41,182 bases of DNA from Candidatus Allofournierella excrementigallinarum (lineage in GTDB: Bacteria; Bacillota; Clostridia; Oscillospirales; Ruminococcaceae), in the NCBI GenBank assembly GCA_019119025.1, contig DWXV01000016.1, positions 1 to 41,182 on the forward strand, in the 5' to 3' direction. The notes below the pieces were generated by a model, which saw only the letters and a list, made by a program, of their open reading frames with translations, was not told the origin of the DNA and did not search any database. Below, piece by piece: positions 31,211 to 39,428 of this stretch (position 1 is its first letter; each line of letters starts with the position of its first letter). The position numbers were made by a program, and so were the translations under genes.

Positions 31211-33217
31211 TCAGAACATGCGGTAGTCCAGTTCCCGGGGCAGGGGCAGGGTGCGGTCGATGTCCGCCTCGGTGAAGGGGCGGTTTTCGGCGGCGGCCTT
31301 CTTGCGGGCTTCGGCTTCGAACCACACATTGGCAAGGCCCAGCGCGCCCTCCCGGATCATGGCGTAGTCCACCTTGAAGCACTCGTCCACGAAGTCCAGC
31401 TTGCCCAGCTTCACCGCGGCTTCGGCGGCGGCGAGGCGGGCGCTCTGGGTGCGGCGGCTCTCCGGCAGCGCCTGCCACAGGGCCCAGCCTTCGGCAAAGC
31501 GGCCCGCGTGCACCAGCCCCTCCAGCGCCAGCTCGGCAAAGCTTTCGTCCAGCTTGTCGCCCTCCAGCCGGTGGGCGGCTGTGAACCAGTCTGCGGCGGC
31601 GGCCCAGTCCTCCCGGCGGGCGGCCAGCTTGCCCAGGGCGGCGGCGGCAAAGGCGCCGCCGCCTTCGGCCAGCGCTTCCAGCACCGGCTCGGCCTCGGCC
31701 TCCCGGCCGTTCTCCGCCAGCGCCACGGCCCACTGGAAGCGGGCGGCGGCGGTGGCGTCGGGGCGGGCGGCGGTGCGCTCCAGAATGCCCAGCCACTCGG
31801 GGGCGGTTATGTAGGCGGCGGGCAGCGCCGTGTCGGGCAGCATGCCGCCGCCCAGCACCTCGGCCCAGGGCCAGAGGGCGCTTTCCGGGCCGGGGGCGGG
31901 GAAGGCCAGATGGGGCGCGAAGTCCCCTTCGCCCCCGGCGGCGCGGCGCATCCGCTCCAGGCCGCCCCGCTCGTCGCCGGCAAAGAGCAGCGGGCCGCCG
32001 GGCAGGGTGGCCGCCGCGGCGCAGGCGGCGTCGATGGCCGCCACCTGGGCTCCGGGCAGCAGCTCTTCCACCCGCAGGGCCGCCCTGTCCCGGGCTTCGT
32101 GCCACTCGCCCGCCACCTCGGCGGCGGGGGCGGCGAAGGCGCCGAAGACCTGGGTGAAGGACACCACGGCCTTCGGGCCGATGGAGGCGGTGTGCAGCTG
32201 GGTGGGGGCAAGGCCCGCCTGCACCTCGATGTAGTCGCCCTGGCCGGGCTTCGAAAGGTAATCGCACCAGTGCCGCCCGCCCTGCAAATTGCCCCAGCAG
32301 AACATCTTGCGGGCGTAGAGGGGCTGGGTGCTGCGCTCAAAGAAGCCGCGCCCGTCCTCCTCGGCGGCCACCTCCCAGGGGGCCGGCTCGGTGCGTTCGT
32401 TCTGGAAGAAGTATTCGGTGGAGAAGGGGATGCGCCAGGGGTAGCTGGCGTCCGCCCCGTGCATGGTGGGCGGGCAGGGCATCTCGCACCGGCCGAAGCC
32501 GGGGTTCACGCCGTATTCGGTCATCTGCAGCTGGTGCAGCACCTGGCCCGAAGCGCTGAACACCCGGGTGTGCCCGGTCAGGGGCACGGCGGTGTTGGTC
32601 CACCAGTAAAGGGGGGAAGCGGCGTCCAGCGTGTTCTCGATGCGCACGTGCACCGCCAGCTGCTTTGCGCCGCCCGGCAGGTGAAAGTCCAGCTGGTAGA
32701 CCTGCCGCTGGATGGCTTCGTACTGATACATCCGCAGAAATTCGCCGCCGTCCGGCTCCTTCACCTTGCAGCAGTAAAGGGGCGAGCAGGTGAACACGTG
32801 GTGGCCGGTGTGGCCCAGGTTCCACTCCACGCCGCCGGAAAACCAGGCGTTGCGGATGCCCAGGTTCGCGATGCGCAGGGCGGGGTTCCGGAACAGCAGT
32901 TCCCGGCCCTCGTCCTTGTCGAACAGCGACCACATCCGCCCGCCCAGGGTGGGCAGCACCGTGGCCTTCAGGTGCTCGTTTTCCAGCACCAGTGTGGGCA
33001 GGCTCACCGGTTCGTCGCTGCGGGCGTAGCGGCCCTGCATGCGGTAGGGCAGGGTGCGCGCGCCGCACCCCACGCCGTAACCTTCCAGGTCCTCCGGGCG
33101 GAAGGTGCTGCTGTGGGGCAGGTCCAGATCCTGGACCGGCGCGCGAAAGAAGGGCTGGGGATCCTGGGGGCCGGGCAGCGCGCCCGGCAGGGTCAGCTGG
33201 CTGGCAGAAAGACGCAT
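31211..33217 (-). CDS. DUF5107 domain protein with TPR-like C-terminal repeats
   Basis: 668 residues; ATG at 33217 with AAGGAG 10 bases upstream. The N-terminal ~370 residues are a galactose-mutarotase-like beta-sandwich (DUF5107): ENEHLKATVLPTLGGRMWSL, NPALRIANLGIRNAWFSGGV, EWNLGHTGHH, TEYGVNPGFG. Residues ~380-650 are alanine-rich helices with TPR-like spacing (AALGKLAARREDWAAAADWF and repeats). Proteins with this layout are often found beside glycoside hydrolases and are thought to bind or process carbohydrates; their catalytic activity is unproven. No signal peptide is seen, so it is cytoplasmic. It stands alone, between a terminator and its own promoter. Confidence 0.82.
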   Translation of the reverse strand: MRLSASQLTLPGALPGPQDPQPFFRAPVQDLDLPHSSTFRPEDLEGYGVGCGARTLPYRMQGRYARSDEPVSLPTLVLENEHLKATVLPTLGGRMWSLFDKDEGRELLFRNPALRIANLGIRNAWFSGGVEWNLGHTGHHVFTCSPLYCCKVKEPDGGEFLRMYQYEAIQRQVYQLDFHLPGGAKQLAVHVRIENTLDAASPLYWWTNTAVPLTGHTRVFSASGQVLHQLQMTEYGVNPGFGRCEMPCPPTMHGADASYPWRIPFSTEYFFQNERTEPAPWEVAAEEDGRGFFERSTQPLYARKMFCWGNLQGGRHWCDYLSKPGQGDYIEVQAGLAPTQLHTASIGPKAVVSFTQVFGAFAAPAAEVAGEWHEARDRAALRVEELLPGAQVAAIDAACAAAATLPGGPLLFAGDERGGLERMRRAAGGEGDFAPHLAFPAPGPESALWPWAEVLGGGMLPDTALPAAYITAPEWLGILERTAARPDATAAARFQWAVALAENGREAEAEPVLEALAEGGGAFAAAALGKLAARREDWAAAADWFTAAHRLEGDKLDESFAELALEGLVHAGRFAEGWALWQALPESRRTQSARLAAAEAAVKLGKLDFVDECFKVDYAMIREGALGLANVWFEAEARKKAAAENRPFTEADIDRTLPLPRELDYRMF

Positions 33218-33284
33218 GATGCCGATGCTCCTTTTGTTGAAGAATTCGCTCCGAAATTTGCACCCGGGGGTGCTTTGTGACCCC

Positions 33285-33314
33285 ATTATACCCCCGTCCC
33301 GGCGGGGCGGACAA
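33285..33314 (-). promoter_or_regulatory. Promoter of the DUF5107 gene
   Basis: Minus strand TTGTCC (complement of 33309-33314), 18-base spacer, TATAAT (complement of 33285-33290), about 70 bases before the ATG. Confidence 0.6.
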
Positions 33315-33411
33315 GGGGGAGGCATTCGGCTTTTCGTCCGCCTTTTTTGTCCTTTCGGCGACGGCGCGCCGCCATTTTTTCACCGGGTGGGTGTTGTGAC
33401 CGAAGCGGATG

Positions 33412-33420
33412 TGTTATAAT
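33412..33420 (+). promoter_or_regulatory. Extended -10 promoter of nadE
   Basis: TGT followed by TATAAT (33415-33420), with a poor -35 (TTGTGA at 33394-33399, 15-base spacer). The nadE ATG is 57 bases downstream of the -10, after AAGGGGGA. Confidence 0.6.
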
Positions 33421-33476
33421 AGTGCAAAACCAACATGCGCGCCCGCTCACACGGGCGCGGGCAAGGGGGAAGACCC

Positions 33477-35423
33477 ATGACTTCACAACTGCTTACCGTG
33501 GCCGCCGCCTCGCCCCGGGTGCACATCGCCGCCCCGGAAGCCAACGCCCGGGAGATGCTCGCCCTGGCGGTGGAAAACGCCGACGCGGGCGTCCTGCTGT
33601 TCCCGGAGCTGGCCGTCACCGGCTACACCTGCGCCGACCTCTTCGGCCAGACCCGCCTGCTGGAGGCTTCCCGCCGGTGGCTCGCCTGGCTGGCGAAGGA
33701 GGCCTGGGACAGGGGCGTCAGGGGCCTTCTGGCCGTGGGCGCGCCGGTGGCCGCCGAGGGCCAGCTTTTCAACTGCCTGGTGCTGCTGCACGGCGGCGCG
33801 CCGGTGGCCGTGGTGCCCAAGAGCTGCCTGCCCAACTACGGCGAATTTTACGAAAAGCGGTGGTTCGCCCCCGCCTCGGCCCGCCTGTCCGGCCATGTGC
33901 TCTGGCCGCTGGAAAACGGCGAGTGCATCCAGGTGCCCTTCGGCGAGGACCTGCTGGTGGCCGACCGCACCGGCGCGGTGGTGCTGGCCGCCGAGATCTG
34001 CGAGGACCTGTGGGCCCCGGTGCCCCCCAGCGGCTTTGCCTGCCTTGCCGGGGCGGACGTCATCCTGAATCCCTCCGCCAGCAACGAGACGGTCACCAAA
34101 AGCGACTACCGCCGCCAGCTGGTGACGGGCCAGTCCGCCCGGTGCGACTGCGTTTATGTCTACGCCGGCGCGGGCGACACCGAGAGCACCACCGACCTGG
34201 TGTTCAGCGGCCACGGCATGATCTGCGAGAACGGGCGGATGCTGGCTGAGCAGCTCTATCCCGCCCCCGGCAGCGTTATCCGGGCGGTGGTGGACATCGA
34301 GCGGGTGCGCGCCGACCGGCTGCGCCACGGCGCGTATACGGAGAACGCCCGCCCCGGGCCCCGGCGCACCGTGCGGCTGGCGGCGGACCTCATCGACCCG
34401 GCGGCTCAGCCGGAACTGCTGGCCCGGCGGCCGGTGGAGCGGCTGCCTTTCGTGCCGGACGAGCCGGAAAAGCTGGACGGCCGCTGCGCCGAGATCGCCC
34501 GCATCCAGGCCACCGGCCTTGCCCGGCGGCTGACCGCCAGCGGCGCAAAGCGTGCGGTCATCGGCCTGTCCGGCGGGCTGGACAGCACCCTCGCCTTTCT
34601 GGCGGCGCTGCAGGCCATGGAAAGCCTGGGCCGCCCCGCCGCCGACGTGCTGGCGGTGAGCATGCCCTGCGTGGGCACCACCCGGCGCACCTTCGGCAAC
34701 GCCGCGGCGCTGGCCGGGCTCACCGGCGCGGAATACCGGGAGGTGCCCATCAAAAACGCCCTGGAGGGCCACCTTGCGGACATCGGCCACTCCGCCGGGC
34801 TTTACGACACCACCTTTGAGAACGCCCAGGCCCGGGAGCGCACCCAGATCCTGATGGACCTGGCCAACCAGGAAGGGGGCATCGTGGTGGGCACCGGCGA
34901 CCTGTCCGAGCTGGCTTTGGGCTGGTGCACCTACAACGGCGACCATATGAGCATGTACGGCGTGAACGCCTCCATCCCCAAAACGCTGGTCAAGGCCATG
35001 GTGGCCTGGCACGCCCGCCGCGTCTGCGACGAGCAGCCCCGCGTCACCCGGGTGCTGCTGGACATCCTGGACACCCCCATCAGCCCGGAGCTGCTGCCGG
35101 TGGGGCAGGACGGCGCGCTGGTGCAGAAAACCGAGGAGACCCTGGGAAAATACGACCTGCACGATTTCGCCCTCTATCACATGCTGCGGGGCGGCTATGC
35201 GCCCCAGCGCATTCTGGAGATGGCCTGCATCGCCTACCCCGAGGTGAGCCGCCAGACGGTGCGCGCCACCCTCAAAACCTTCTACCGCCGCTTCTTCAGC
35301 CAGCAGTTCAAGCGCAGCTGCCTGCCGGACGGCCCCAAGGTGGGTTCGGTGAGCCTCTCGCCCCGGGGCGACTGGCGCATGCCCAGCGACGCCGAGGCCG
35401 CGGAATTCCTGGATTTTGAGTGA
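33477..35423 (+). CDS. nadE: Glutamine-dependent NAD+ synthetase
   Basis: 648 residues with two domains. The N-terminal nitrilase-type glutaminase (about 1-290) has the catalytic triad Glu44 (FPELAVTGYTC), Lys115 (VPKSCLPNYGEFYEKRWF) and Cys175 (AAEICEDLW). The C-terminal NAD+ synthetase domain (about 330-648) has the P-loop GLSGGLDST (363-371) and the GTGDLSELALGW block. It amidates nicotinate adenine dinucleotide to NAD+ using ATP and ammonia channelled from glutamine. ATG at 33477 chosen because AAGGGGGA precedes it; an in-frame ATG 42 bases upstream has no such site. The following DUF4234 gene starts 106 bases on. Confidence 0.97.
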   Translation: MTSQLLTVAAASPRVHIAAPEANAREMLALAVENADAGVLLFPELAVTGYTCADLFGQTRLLEASRRWLAWLAKEAWDRGVRGLLAVGAPVAAEGQLFNCLVLLHGGAPVAVVPKSCLPNYGEFYEKRWFAPASARLSGHVLWPLENGECIQVPFGEDLLVADRTGAVVLAAEICEDLWAPVPPSGFACLAGADVILNPSASNETVTKSDYRRQLVTGQSARCDCVYVYAGAGDTESTTDLVFSGHGMICENGRMLAEQLYPAPGSVIRAVVDIERVRADRLRHGAYTENARPGPRRTVRLAADLIDPAAQPELLARRPVERLPFVPDEPEKLDGRCAEIARIQATGLARRLTASGAKRAVIGLSGGLDSTLAFLAALQAMESLGRPAADVLAVSMPCVGTTRRTFGNAAALAGLTGAEYREVPIKNALEGHLADIGHSAGLYDTTFENAQARERTQILMDLANQEGGIVVGTGDLSELALGWCTYNGDHMSMYGVNASIPKTLVKAMVAWHARRVCDEQPRVTRVLLDILDTPISPELLPVGQDGALVQKTEETLGKYDLHDFALYHMLRGGYAPQRILEMACIAYPEVSRQTVRATLKTFYRRFFSQQFKRSCLPDGPKVGSVSLSPRGDWRMPSDAEAAEFLDFE

Positions 35424-35529
35424 TTTGCCCACTTTTTTACAAACACGGATAAAAAGTGCAATATTTTGTTGCGGATGGATCGTTTATAAATCAGCGTATC
35501 CTTTAATATTTTTTTGGGAGGAAAGAATC

Positions 35530-35859
35530 ATGAACAAGAACATTGTGCTCTGCGTCATCCTCAGCATCATAACTTGCGGCATCTACGGGCTGTACTGGCT
35601 GTACACCCTCAACGAGGCCGCCCGCACTGTCAACCCCAACGAGTGGCAGATGGACGGCGTGCTGGTGGTGGTGCTGACGGTGGTCACCTGCGGCGTCTTC
35701 GGCTACTACTGGAACTACAAGATGGGCAAGGCCTTCACGGCCATCGGCGCGCCCGACAACAGCGTGCTGTATCTGGTGCTGTCCATCTTCGGGCTGAGCA
35801 TCGTGAACTGGTGCATCATGCAGGATTCCATCAACCGCGCTTATCCCGCCCAGCAGTAA
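35530..35859 (+). CDS. DUF4234 small membrane protein
   Basis: 109 residues. ATG at 35530 with GGGAGGAAAG upstream. Three hydrophobic segments: NIVLCVILSIITCGIYGLYW (3-22), VLVVVLTVVTCGVFGYYWNY (42-61) and VLYLVLSIFGLSIVNWCIM (77-95). The twice-repeated pattern LSIITCGIYGLYW / LTVVTCGVFGYYW is the DUF4234 signature. The C-terminal DUF4234 domain of the large protein at 37866-39419 shares the same blocks (LSIITCGIY; SFVTCGFYGLYWEYKLG), so the two are related. Function unknown. The A/T-rich 35424-35529 gap (TTTATAAAT at 35483-35491) likely holds a promoter. A terminator follows at once. Confidence 0.88.
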   Translation: MNKNIVLCVILSIITCGIYGLYWLYTLNEAARTVNPNEWQMDGVLVVVLTVVTCGVFGYYWNYKMGKAFTAIGAPDNSVLYLVLSIFGLSIVNWCIMQDSINRAYPAQQ

Positions 35860-35866
35860 ACTGTGC

Positions 35867-35903
35867 AAAAAAGGGCCGTCCCCGGCGGGGGACGGCCTTT
35901 TTT
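35867..35903. terminator. Terminator of the DUF4234 gene
   Basis: AAAAAAGG, arms GGCCGTCCCC (35874-35883) and GGGGACGGCC (35888-35897), TTTTTT. Symmetric and strong; ends transcription before the aspS promoter. Confidence 0.92.
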
Positions 35904-35914
35904 GCGCCTTTTCC

Positions 35915-35943
35915 TTGTATTCGGCGGAAAAAGCAAGTATAAT
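35915..35943 (+). promoter_or_regulatory. Promoter of aspS
   Basis: TTGTAT (35915-35920), 17-base spacer, TATAAT (35938-35943). The ATG of aspS is 64 bases downstream. The short leader shows no T-box features, so aspS is not T-box controlled here. Confidence 0.7.
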
Positions 35944-36006
35944 GAACTGATGTAAAAAGACTGTGCGCCGGCCCTTCGCTCGGCGCAAAGAAAAGAGGAA
36001 CCTAAC

Positions 36007-37791
36007 ATGGAGACCATGGGCAACCTGCGCCGCACCCGATACTGCGGCGAAGTGCGCCTGGCGGATGCCGGGCAGGAGATGGTGGTGGCCGGCTCGGTGG
36101 CCAGGTGCCGCGACAAGGGCGGCATCATCTTTGTGGACCTGCGGGACACCAGCGGCATTCTGCAGCTGGTGTTCGACGACGGCACCGACCGGGCCGTGTT
36201 TGAAAAGGCCGGCAGCCTGAAAAGCGAGTATGTGATCATCGCCAAAGGCACCCTGCGGGAGCGGGACGCCAAGACCGGCAAGATCGCCACCGGCGATGTG
36301 GAGCTGTATGTGAGCGAGCTGCGGGTGCTCAGCGCCGCCGAGACCACGCCCTTTGAAATTCGGGACGAGGTGAAGGTGAAGGACGAGCTGCGGCTGAAAT
36401 ACCGCTATCTTGACCTGCGCCGCCCGGCCGTGCACGAGCCGCTGGTGCTGCGCAGCAAGATCTGCCAGGTCACCCGCAACTACTTCTGCGGCCACCACTT
36501 CTGCGAGATCGAGACCCCGATGCTGATGAAGTCCACCCCCGAGGGCGCGCGGGACTACCTGGTGCCCAGCCGGGTGCAGCCGGGCCATTTCTACGCTTTG
36601 CCCCAGTCGCCCCAGATCTACAAGCAGATCCTGATGCTCTCCGGCTTTGACCGCTATTTCCAGATCGCCCGCTGCTTCCGCGACGAGGACCTGCGTGCCG
36701 ACCGCCAGCCCGAGTTCACCCAGATCGACCTGGAGATGAGCTTCGTCTCCGAGGAAGACGTGATGGCCATCTGCGAGGGCCTTTTGAAGGAACTGTGGAA
36801 GGAAGTGCTGGGCATCGACCTGCCTGAGCGCTTCGAGCGCCTTAGCTGGGACGAGGCCATGGCCCGTTTCGGTTCCGACAAGCCGGACACCCGCTTCGGC
36901 CTGGAACTGATGGATGTGACCGACGCGGTGCGCTCCACCGAGTTCGCCCCCTTCAAGAACGCCATCGCCGCCGGCGGCAGCGTGCGCCTTGTCAACTGCA
37001 AGGGCCTGGCCGGCCAGCTGACCCGCAAGACCATCGACAAGCTGGTGGAGGTGGCCAGGACCTACGGGGTCAAGGGCCTGGCCTACACCCGCCTCACCGA
37101 GGAGGGCGAGACTTCCAGCTTTGAGAAGTTCCTCACCGAAGAGGAAAAGGCCGCCCTGCGCAAAGCCGCGGGCGCGGAAACCGGCGACGTGCTGCTGGTG
37201 GTGAGCGACGAAAACTCCACCCGCGCCTGCACGGCCCTGGGCCAGGTGCGCCTGGAGGTGGGCCGCCGGTGCGGGCTCATCGACCCCGCCAAGTTCAACT
37301 TCCTGTGGGTGGTGCGCTTCCCGCTGTTCGAGTACAGCGAGGAGGAGGGCCGCTTCATGGCCATGCACCATCCCTTCACCATGCCCACCGAGGACTCCAT
37401 GGACAAGCTGGAGTCCGACCCCGGCGCCTGCTACGCCAACGCCTACGACATCGTGCTCAACGGCGTGGAGCTGGGCGGCGGTTCCATCCGCATCAACGAC
37501 CCGGCCCTGCAGGCCCGCATGTTCAAGGTGCTGGGCTTCACCGAGGAGCGCGCCCGTGAAAACTTCGGCTTTTTGATGGACGCCTACCGCTACGGCGCGC
37601 CCCCCCACGGCGGCTGGGCCATCGGCCTGGACCGTCTGGTGATGCTGATGCTGGGCCGCGACTCCATCCGCGACGTCATCGCCTTCCCCAAGGTGCAGAA
37701 CGCCAGCGAGCTGATGAGCGGCGCGCCCGACACCGTGGACGAAAAGCAGCTGCGCGAGCTGTGCATCGAGTGCACCGGCGCCGGAGAGTAA
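36007..37791 (+). CDS. aspS: Aspartyl-tRNA synthetase (bacterial type)
   Basis: 594 residues, the bacterial length with a GAD insertion domain. N-terminal OB-fold anticodon-binding region (about 10-110: GSVARCRDKGGIIFVDLRD), class II motif 1 within FCEIETPMLMKSTPEGARDY, motif 2 RYFQIARCFRDEDLRADRQPE, GAD domain (~290-410), and motif 3 GGWAIGLDRLVMLMLG near the C-terminus; HHPFTMPTEDS and NGVELGGGSIRI are also intact. It charges tRNA-Asp (and tRNA-Asn if non-discriminating; the sequence alone does not decide this). GAGG precedes the ATG. Monocistronic between two terminators. Confidence 0.98.
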   Translation: METMGNLRRTRYCGEVRLADAGQEMVVAGSVARCRDKGGIIFVDLRDTSGILQLVFDDGTDRAVFEKAGSLKSEYVIIAKGTLRERDAKTGKIATGDVELYVSELRVLSAAETTPFEIRDEVKVKDELRLKYRYLDLRRPAVHEPLVLRSKICQVTRNYFCGHHFCEIETPMLMKSTPEGARDYLVPSRVQPGHFYALPQSPQIYKQILMLSGFDRYFQIARCFRDEDLRADRQPEFTQIDLEMSFVSEEDVMAICEGLLKELWKEVLGIDLPERFERLSWDEAMARFGSDKPDTRFGLELMDVTDAVRSTEFAPFKNAIAAGGSVRLVNCKGLAGQLTRKTIDKLVEVARTYGVKGLAYTRLTEEGETSSFEKFLTEEEKAALRKAAGAETGDVLLVVSDENSTRACTALGQVRLEVGRRCGLIDPAKFNFLWVVRFPLFEYSEEEGRFMAMHHPFTMPTEDSMDKLESDPGACYANAYDIVLNGVELGGGSIRINDPALQARMFKVLGFTEERARENFGFLMDAYRYGAPPHGGWAIGLDRLVMLMLGRDSIRDVIAFPKVQNASELMSGAPDTVDEKQLRELCIECTGAGE

Positions 37792-37796
37792 AGAAC

Positions 37797-37835
37797 AAAA
37801 CGCCCCCGCGGCCAGCCGGCCGCGGGGGCGTTTTT
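37797..37835. terminator. Bidirectional terminator between aspS and the zinc-ribbon/DUF4234 gene
   Basis: AAAA-CGCCCCCGCGGCC (37797-37813), 4-base loop, GGCCGCGGGGGCG-TTTTT (37818-37835). It lies directly after the aspS stop and 30 bases from the end of the convergent gene. Confidence 0.9.
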
Positions 37836-37865
37836 CTGCGGTTCACACGAACGCGGGCTTTTCCC

Positions 37866-39419
37866 TTACAGGCCGTTGGCCGCGTTGTAGGCAGCCGCCA
37901 GGGCGTTGGTGTTCTTGATGAGGATGTACATGGCCACCCAGGGACCGATGCCGCACAGCAGCATGCCCACCAGATACCACAGCAGCACGCTGGTGCCGTT
38001 TTCCTGGAAGGTCAGCCCGTAGCGCGGGGCGTTGGCCGCCAGACGGTTGCCCAGCTTGTACTCCCAGTACAGGCCGTAGAAGCCGCAGGTGACGAAGCTC
38101 AGCAGGATGAAAGCCAGCAGGCCGCCGGTCTTTTCGCCGTCCTCGCGGCACATGGTGTTCGCATCGCGGGCGATGGAGTAGATGAAGTAGTAGCTGTAGA
38201 TGCCGCAGGTGATGATGCTCAGCAGGATGTAGGCGATCAGGCTGCGGTTGGTCTGGATGCGCACGGCGGGGTAGCCGGCCGCCTGGGCCTGGGCCTGATA
38301 CTGAGCGGCCTGGGCCTGCTGCTGGGCCTGATGGGCGTCGTAGGCGCTCTTGGCGGAAGCGGCGGCCGCGCCGGCCTGCTGCTGCACATCGCCCGCGCCC
38401 TTTTTCAGGGCCTCGGCGATGACGGCCATCTTGGCGGCGGGGTCGTTGATGACGTCGGCAGGCTGGGGAGCTTCCTTCATCAGATAAAGGATGCCCCACA
38501 CGCCGCCCACGCACAGCGCCAGCCAGAAGGCAAGGCCCAGCAGGCCGCCCAGATAGCTCAGCAGCATGGAGAAGTGGAAGAACTGGTAGAACACAACGTT
38601 CAGCAGAATGGACAGAACAATGCTCAGCAGCCGCACGATCAGCAGGCCCGCCGCGCTGGCCACCAGGCCGAAGACCAGGGCCTCGGTGTTCTCTTTGGTG
38701 CGGCGCAGGGCCAGCAGCGCCAGCATGGCAGCCGCCCCCAGATAGCACACCACGGTGGCCAGGTTCAGCACCGCATAGAACACAGAGGGAATGCTGGCGT
38801 AACGCACAAGGGAGAACAGGTTGCTGAAAACGCCGCCTATGGAGCCCAGGGCCCGCAGCAGGCAGATGACGCCGCAGACGGCGGCAAAGATCTTCAGCAG
38901 CAGGTCATAGCTCACGCCGCCGCTTGCGTTTGCCGCCCCGGCAGGCTGGGCCGGCGTGGGGGGAACGGGCGGCGGGCCGCCGGCGGGGCCGCCCGCGGGG
39001 CCGGGAACGGGGTCAGGCAGGGGCATGGGCGCAGGCCCATCCGCCTTGGAGGCGGGCTCAGCCACCGGCTCAGGCAGGGGCATGGGCGCGGGCTCATCCG
39101 CCTTGGAGGCGGGCTCAGCCATCGGCTCGGGCAGGGGCATGGGTTCCGGCTCCTGCGCCTTGGGGGCGGGGGCGGCCTCCGGCACCGGCAGGTCAAACAC
39201 CAGTTCCGGGGCGGGCGGGGCTTCGGGCGCGGGGCCCGGCTCCACCACCAGCTCCGGCTCGGAAGCGGGCTCCTGCGCCTTGGGGGCAGGCCCATCCGCC
39301 TGGGGAACCGGTTCGATCACCGTCTCGCCCGCGGGCTGCGCAGCAGCCTGGGACGCGCCGCACCAGGTGCAGAAATTGCTGTTTTCGGGGATCTCTTTTC
39401 CGCATTGTTTGCAAAACAT
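37866..39419 (-). CDS. Zinc-ribbon, proline-repeat, multi-pass DUF4234 membrane protein
   Basis: 517 residues from the ATG at 39419 (GAGGA then has a 6-base spacing; an ATG two codons earlier abuts the site). Layout: zinc ribbon MFCKQCGKEIPENSNFCTWCG (Cys at 3, 6, 17, 20); a Pro/Ala/Glu-rich stalk (25-168) with 19-residue tandem repeats; a first group of about five membrane helices (~172-313); a Gln/Ala-rich linker (340-388, AHQAQQQAQAAQYQAQAQA); and a DUF4234 domain (391-507, LLSIITCGIYSYYFIY, SFVTCGFYGLYWEY). The zinc ribbon should be cytoplasmic. The role is unknown; the zinc-ribbon/stalk/membrane plan is common in clostridial envelope proteins. DUF2752 and UPF0210 genes lie just upstream on the same strand, gap 9 bases. 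Confidence 0.85.
   Translation of the reverse strand: MFCKQCGKEIPENSNFCTWCGASQAAAQPAGETVIEPVPQADGPAPKAQEPASEPELVVEPGPAPEAPPAPELVFDLPVPEAAPAPKAQEPEPMPLPEPMAEPASKADEPAPMPLPEPVAEPASKADGPAPMPLPDPVPGPAGGPAGGPPPVPPTPAQPAGAANASGGVSYDLLLKIFAAVCGVICLLRALGSIGGVFSNLFSLVRYASIPSVFYAVLNLATVVCYLGAAAMLALLALRRTKENTEALVFGLVASAAGLLIVRLLSIVLSILLNVVFYQFFHFSMLLSYLGGLLGLAFWLALCVGGVWGILYLMKEAPQPADVINDPAAKMAVIAEALKKGAGDVQQQAGAAAASAKSAYDAHQAQQQAQAAQYQAQAQAAGYPAVRIQTNRSLIAYILLSIITCGIYSYYFIYSIARDANTMCREDGEKTGGLLAFILLSFVTCGFYGLYWEYKLGNRLAANAPRYGLTFQENGTSVLLWYLVGMLLCGIGPWVAMYILIKNTNALAAAYNAANGL
39009..39152. repeat. 57-bp tandem repeats encoding a proline-rich stalk
   Basis: Two full 57-base units and about half of a third encode EPxPMPLPEPxAEPASKAD (residues 90-108, 109-127) and GPAPMPLPDP (128-137). 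The units are nearly identical at the DNA level, pointing to recent slippage or recombination and likely length variation between strains. Confidence 0.85.
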
Positions 39420-39428
39420 GGTCATTCC

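Noticed and set aside
36007-36060. T-box leader for aspS
   Set aside because: The leader is only about 60 bases with no T-box sequence, specifier loop or antiterminator.
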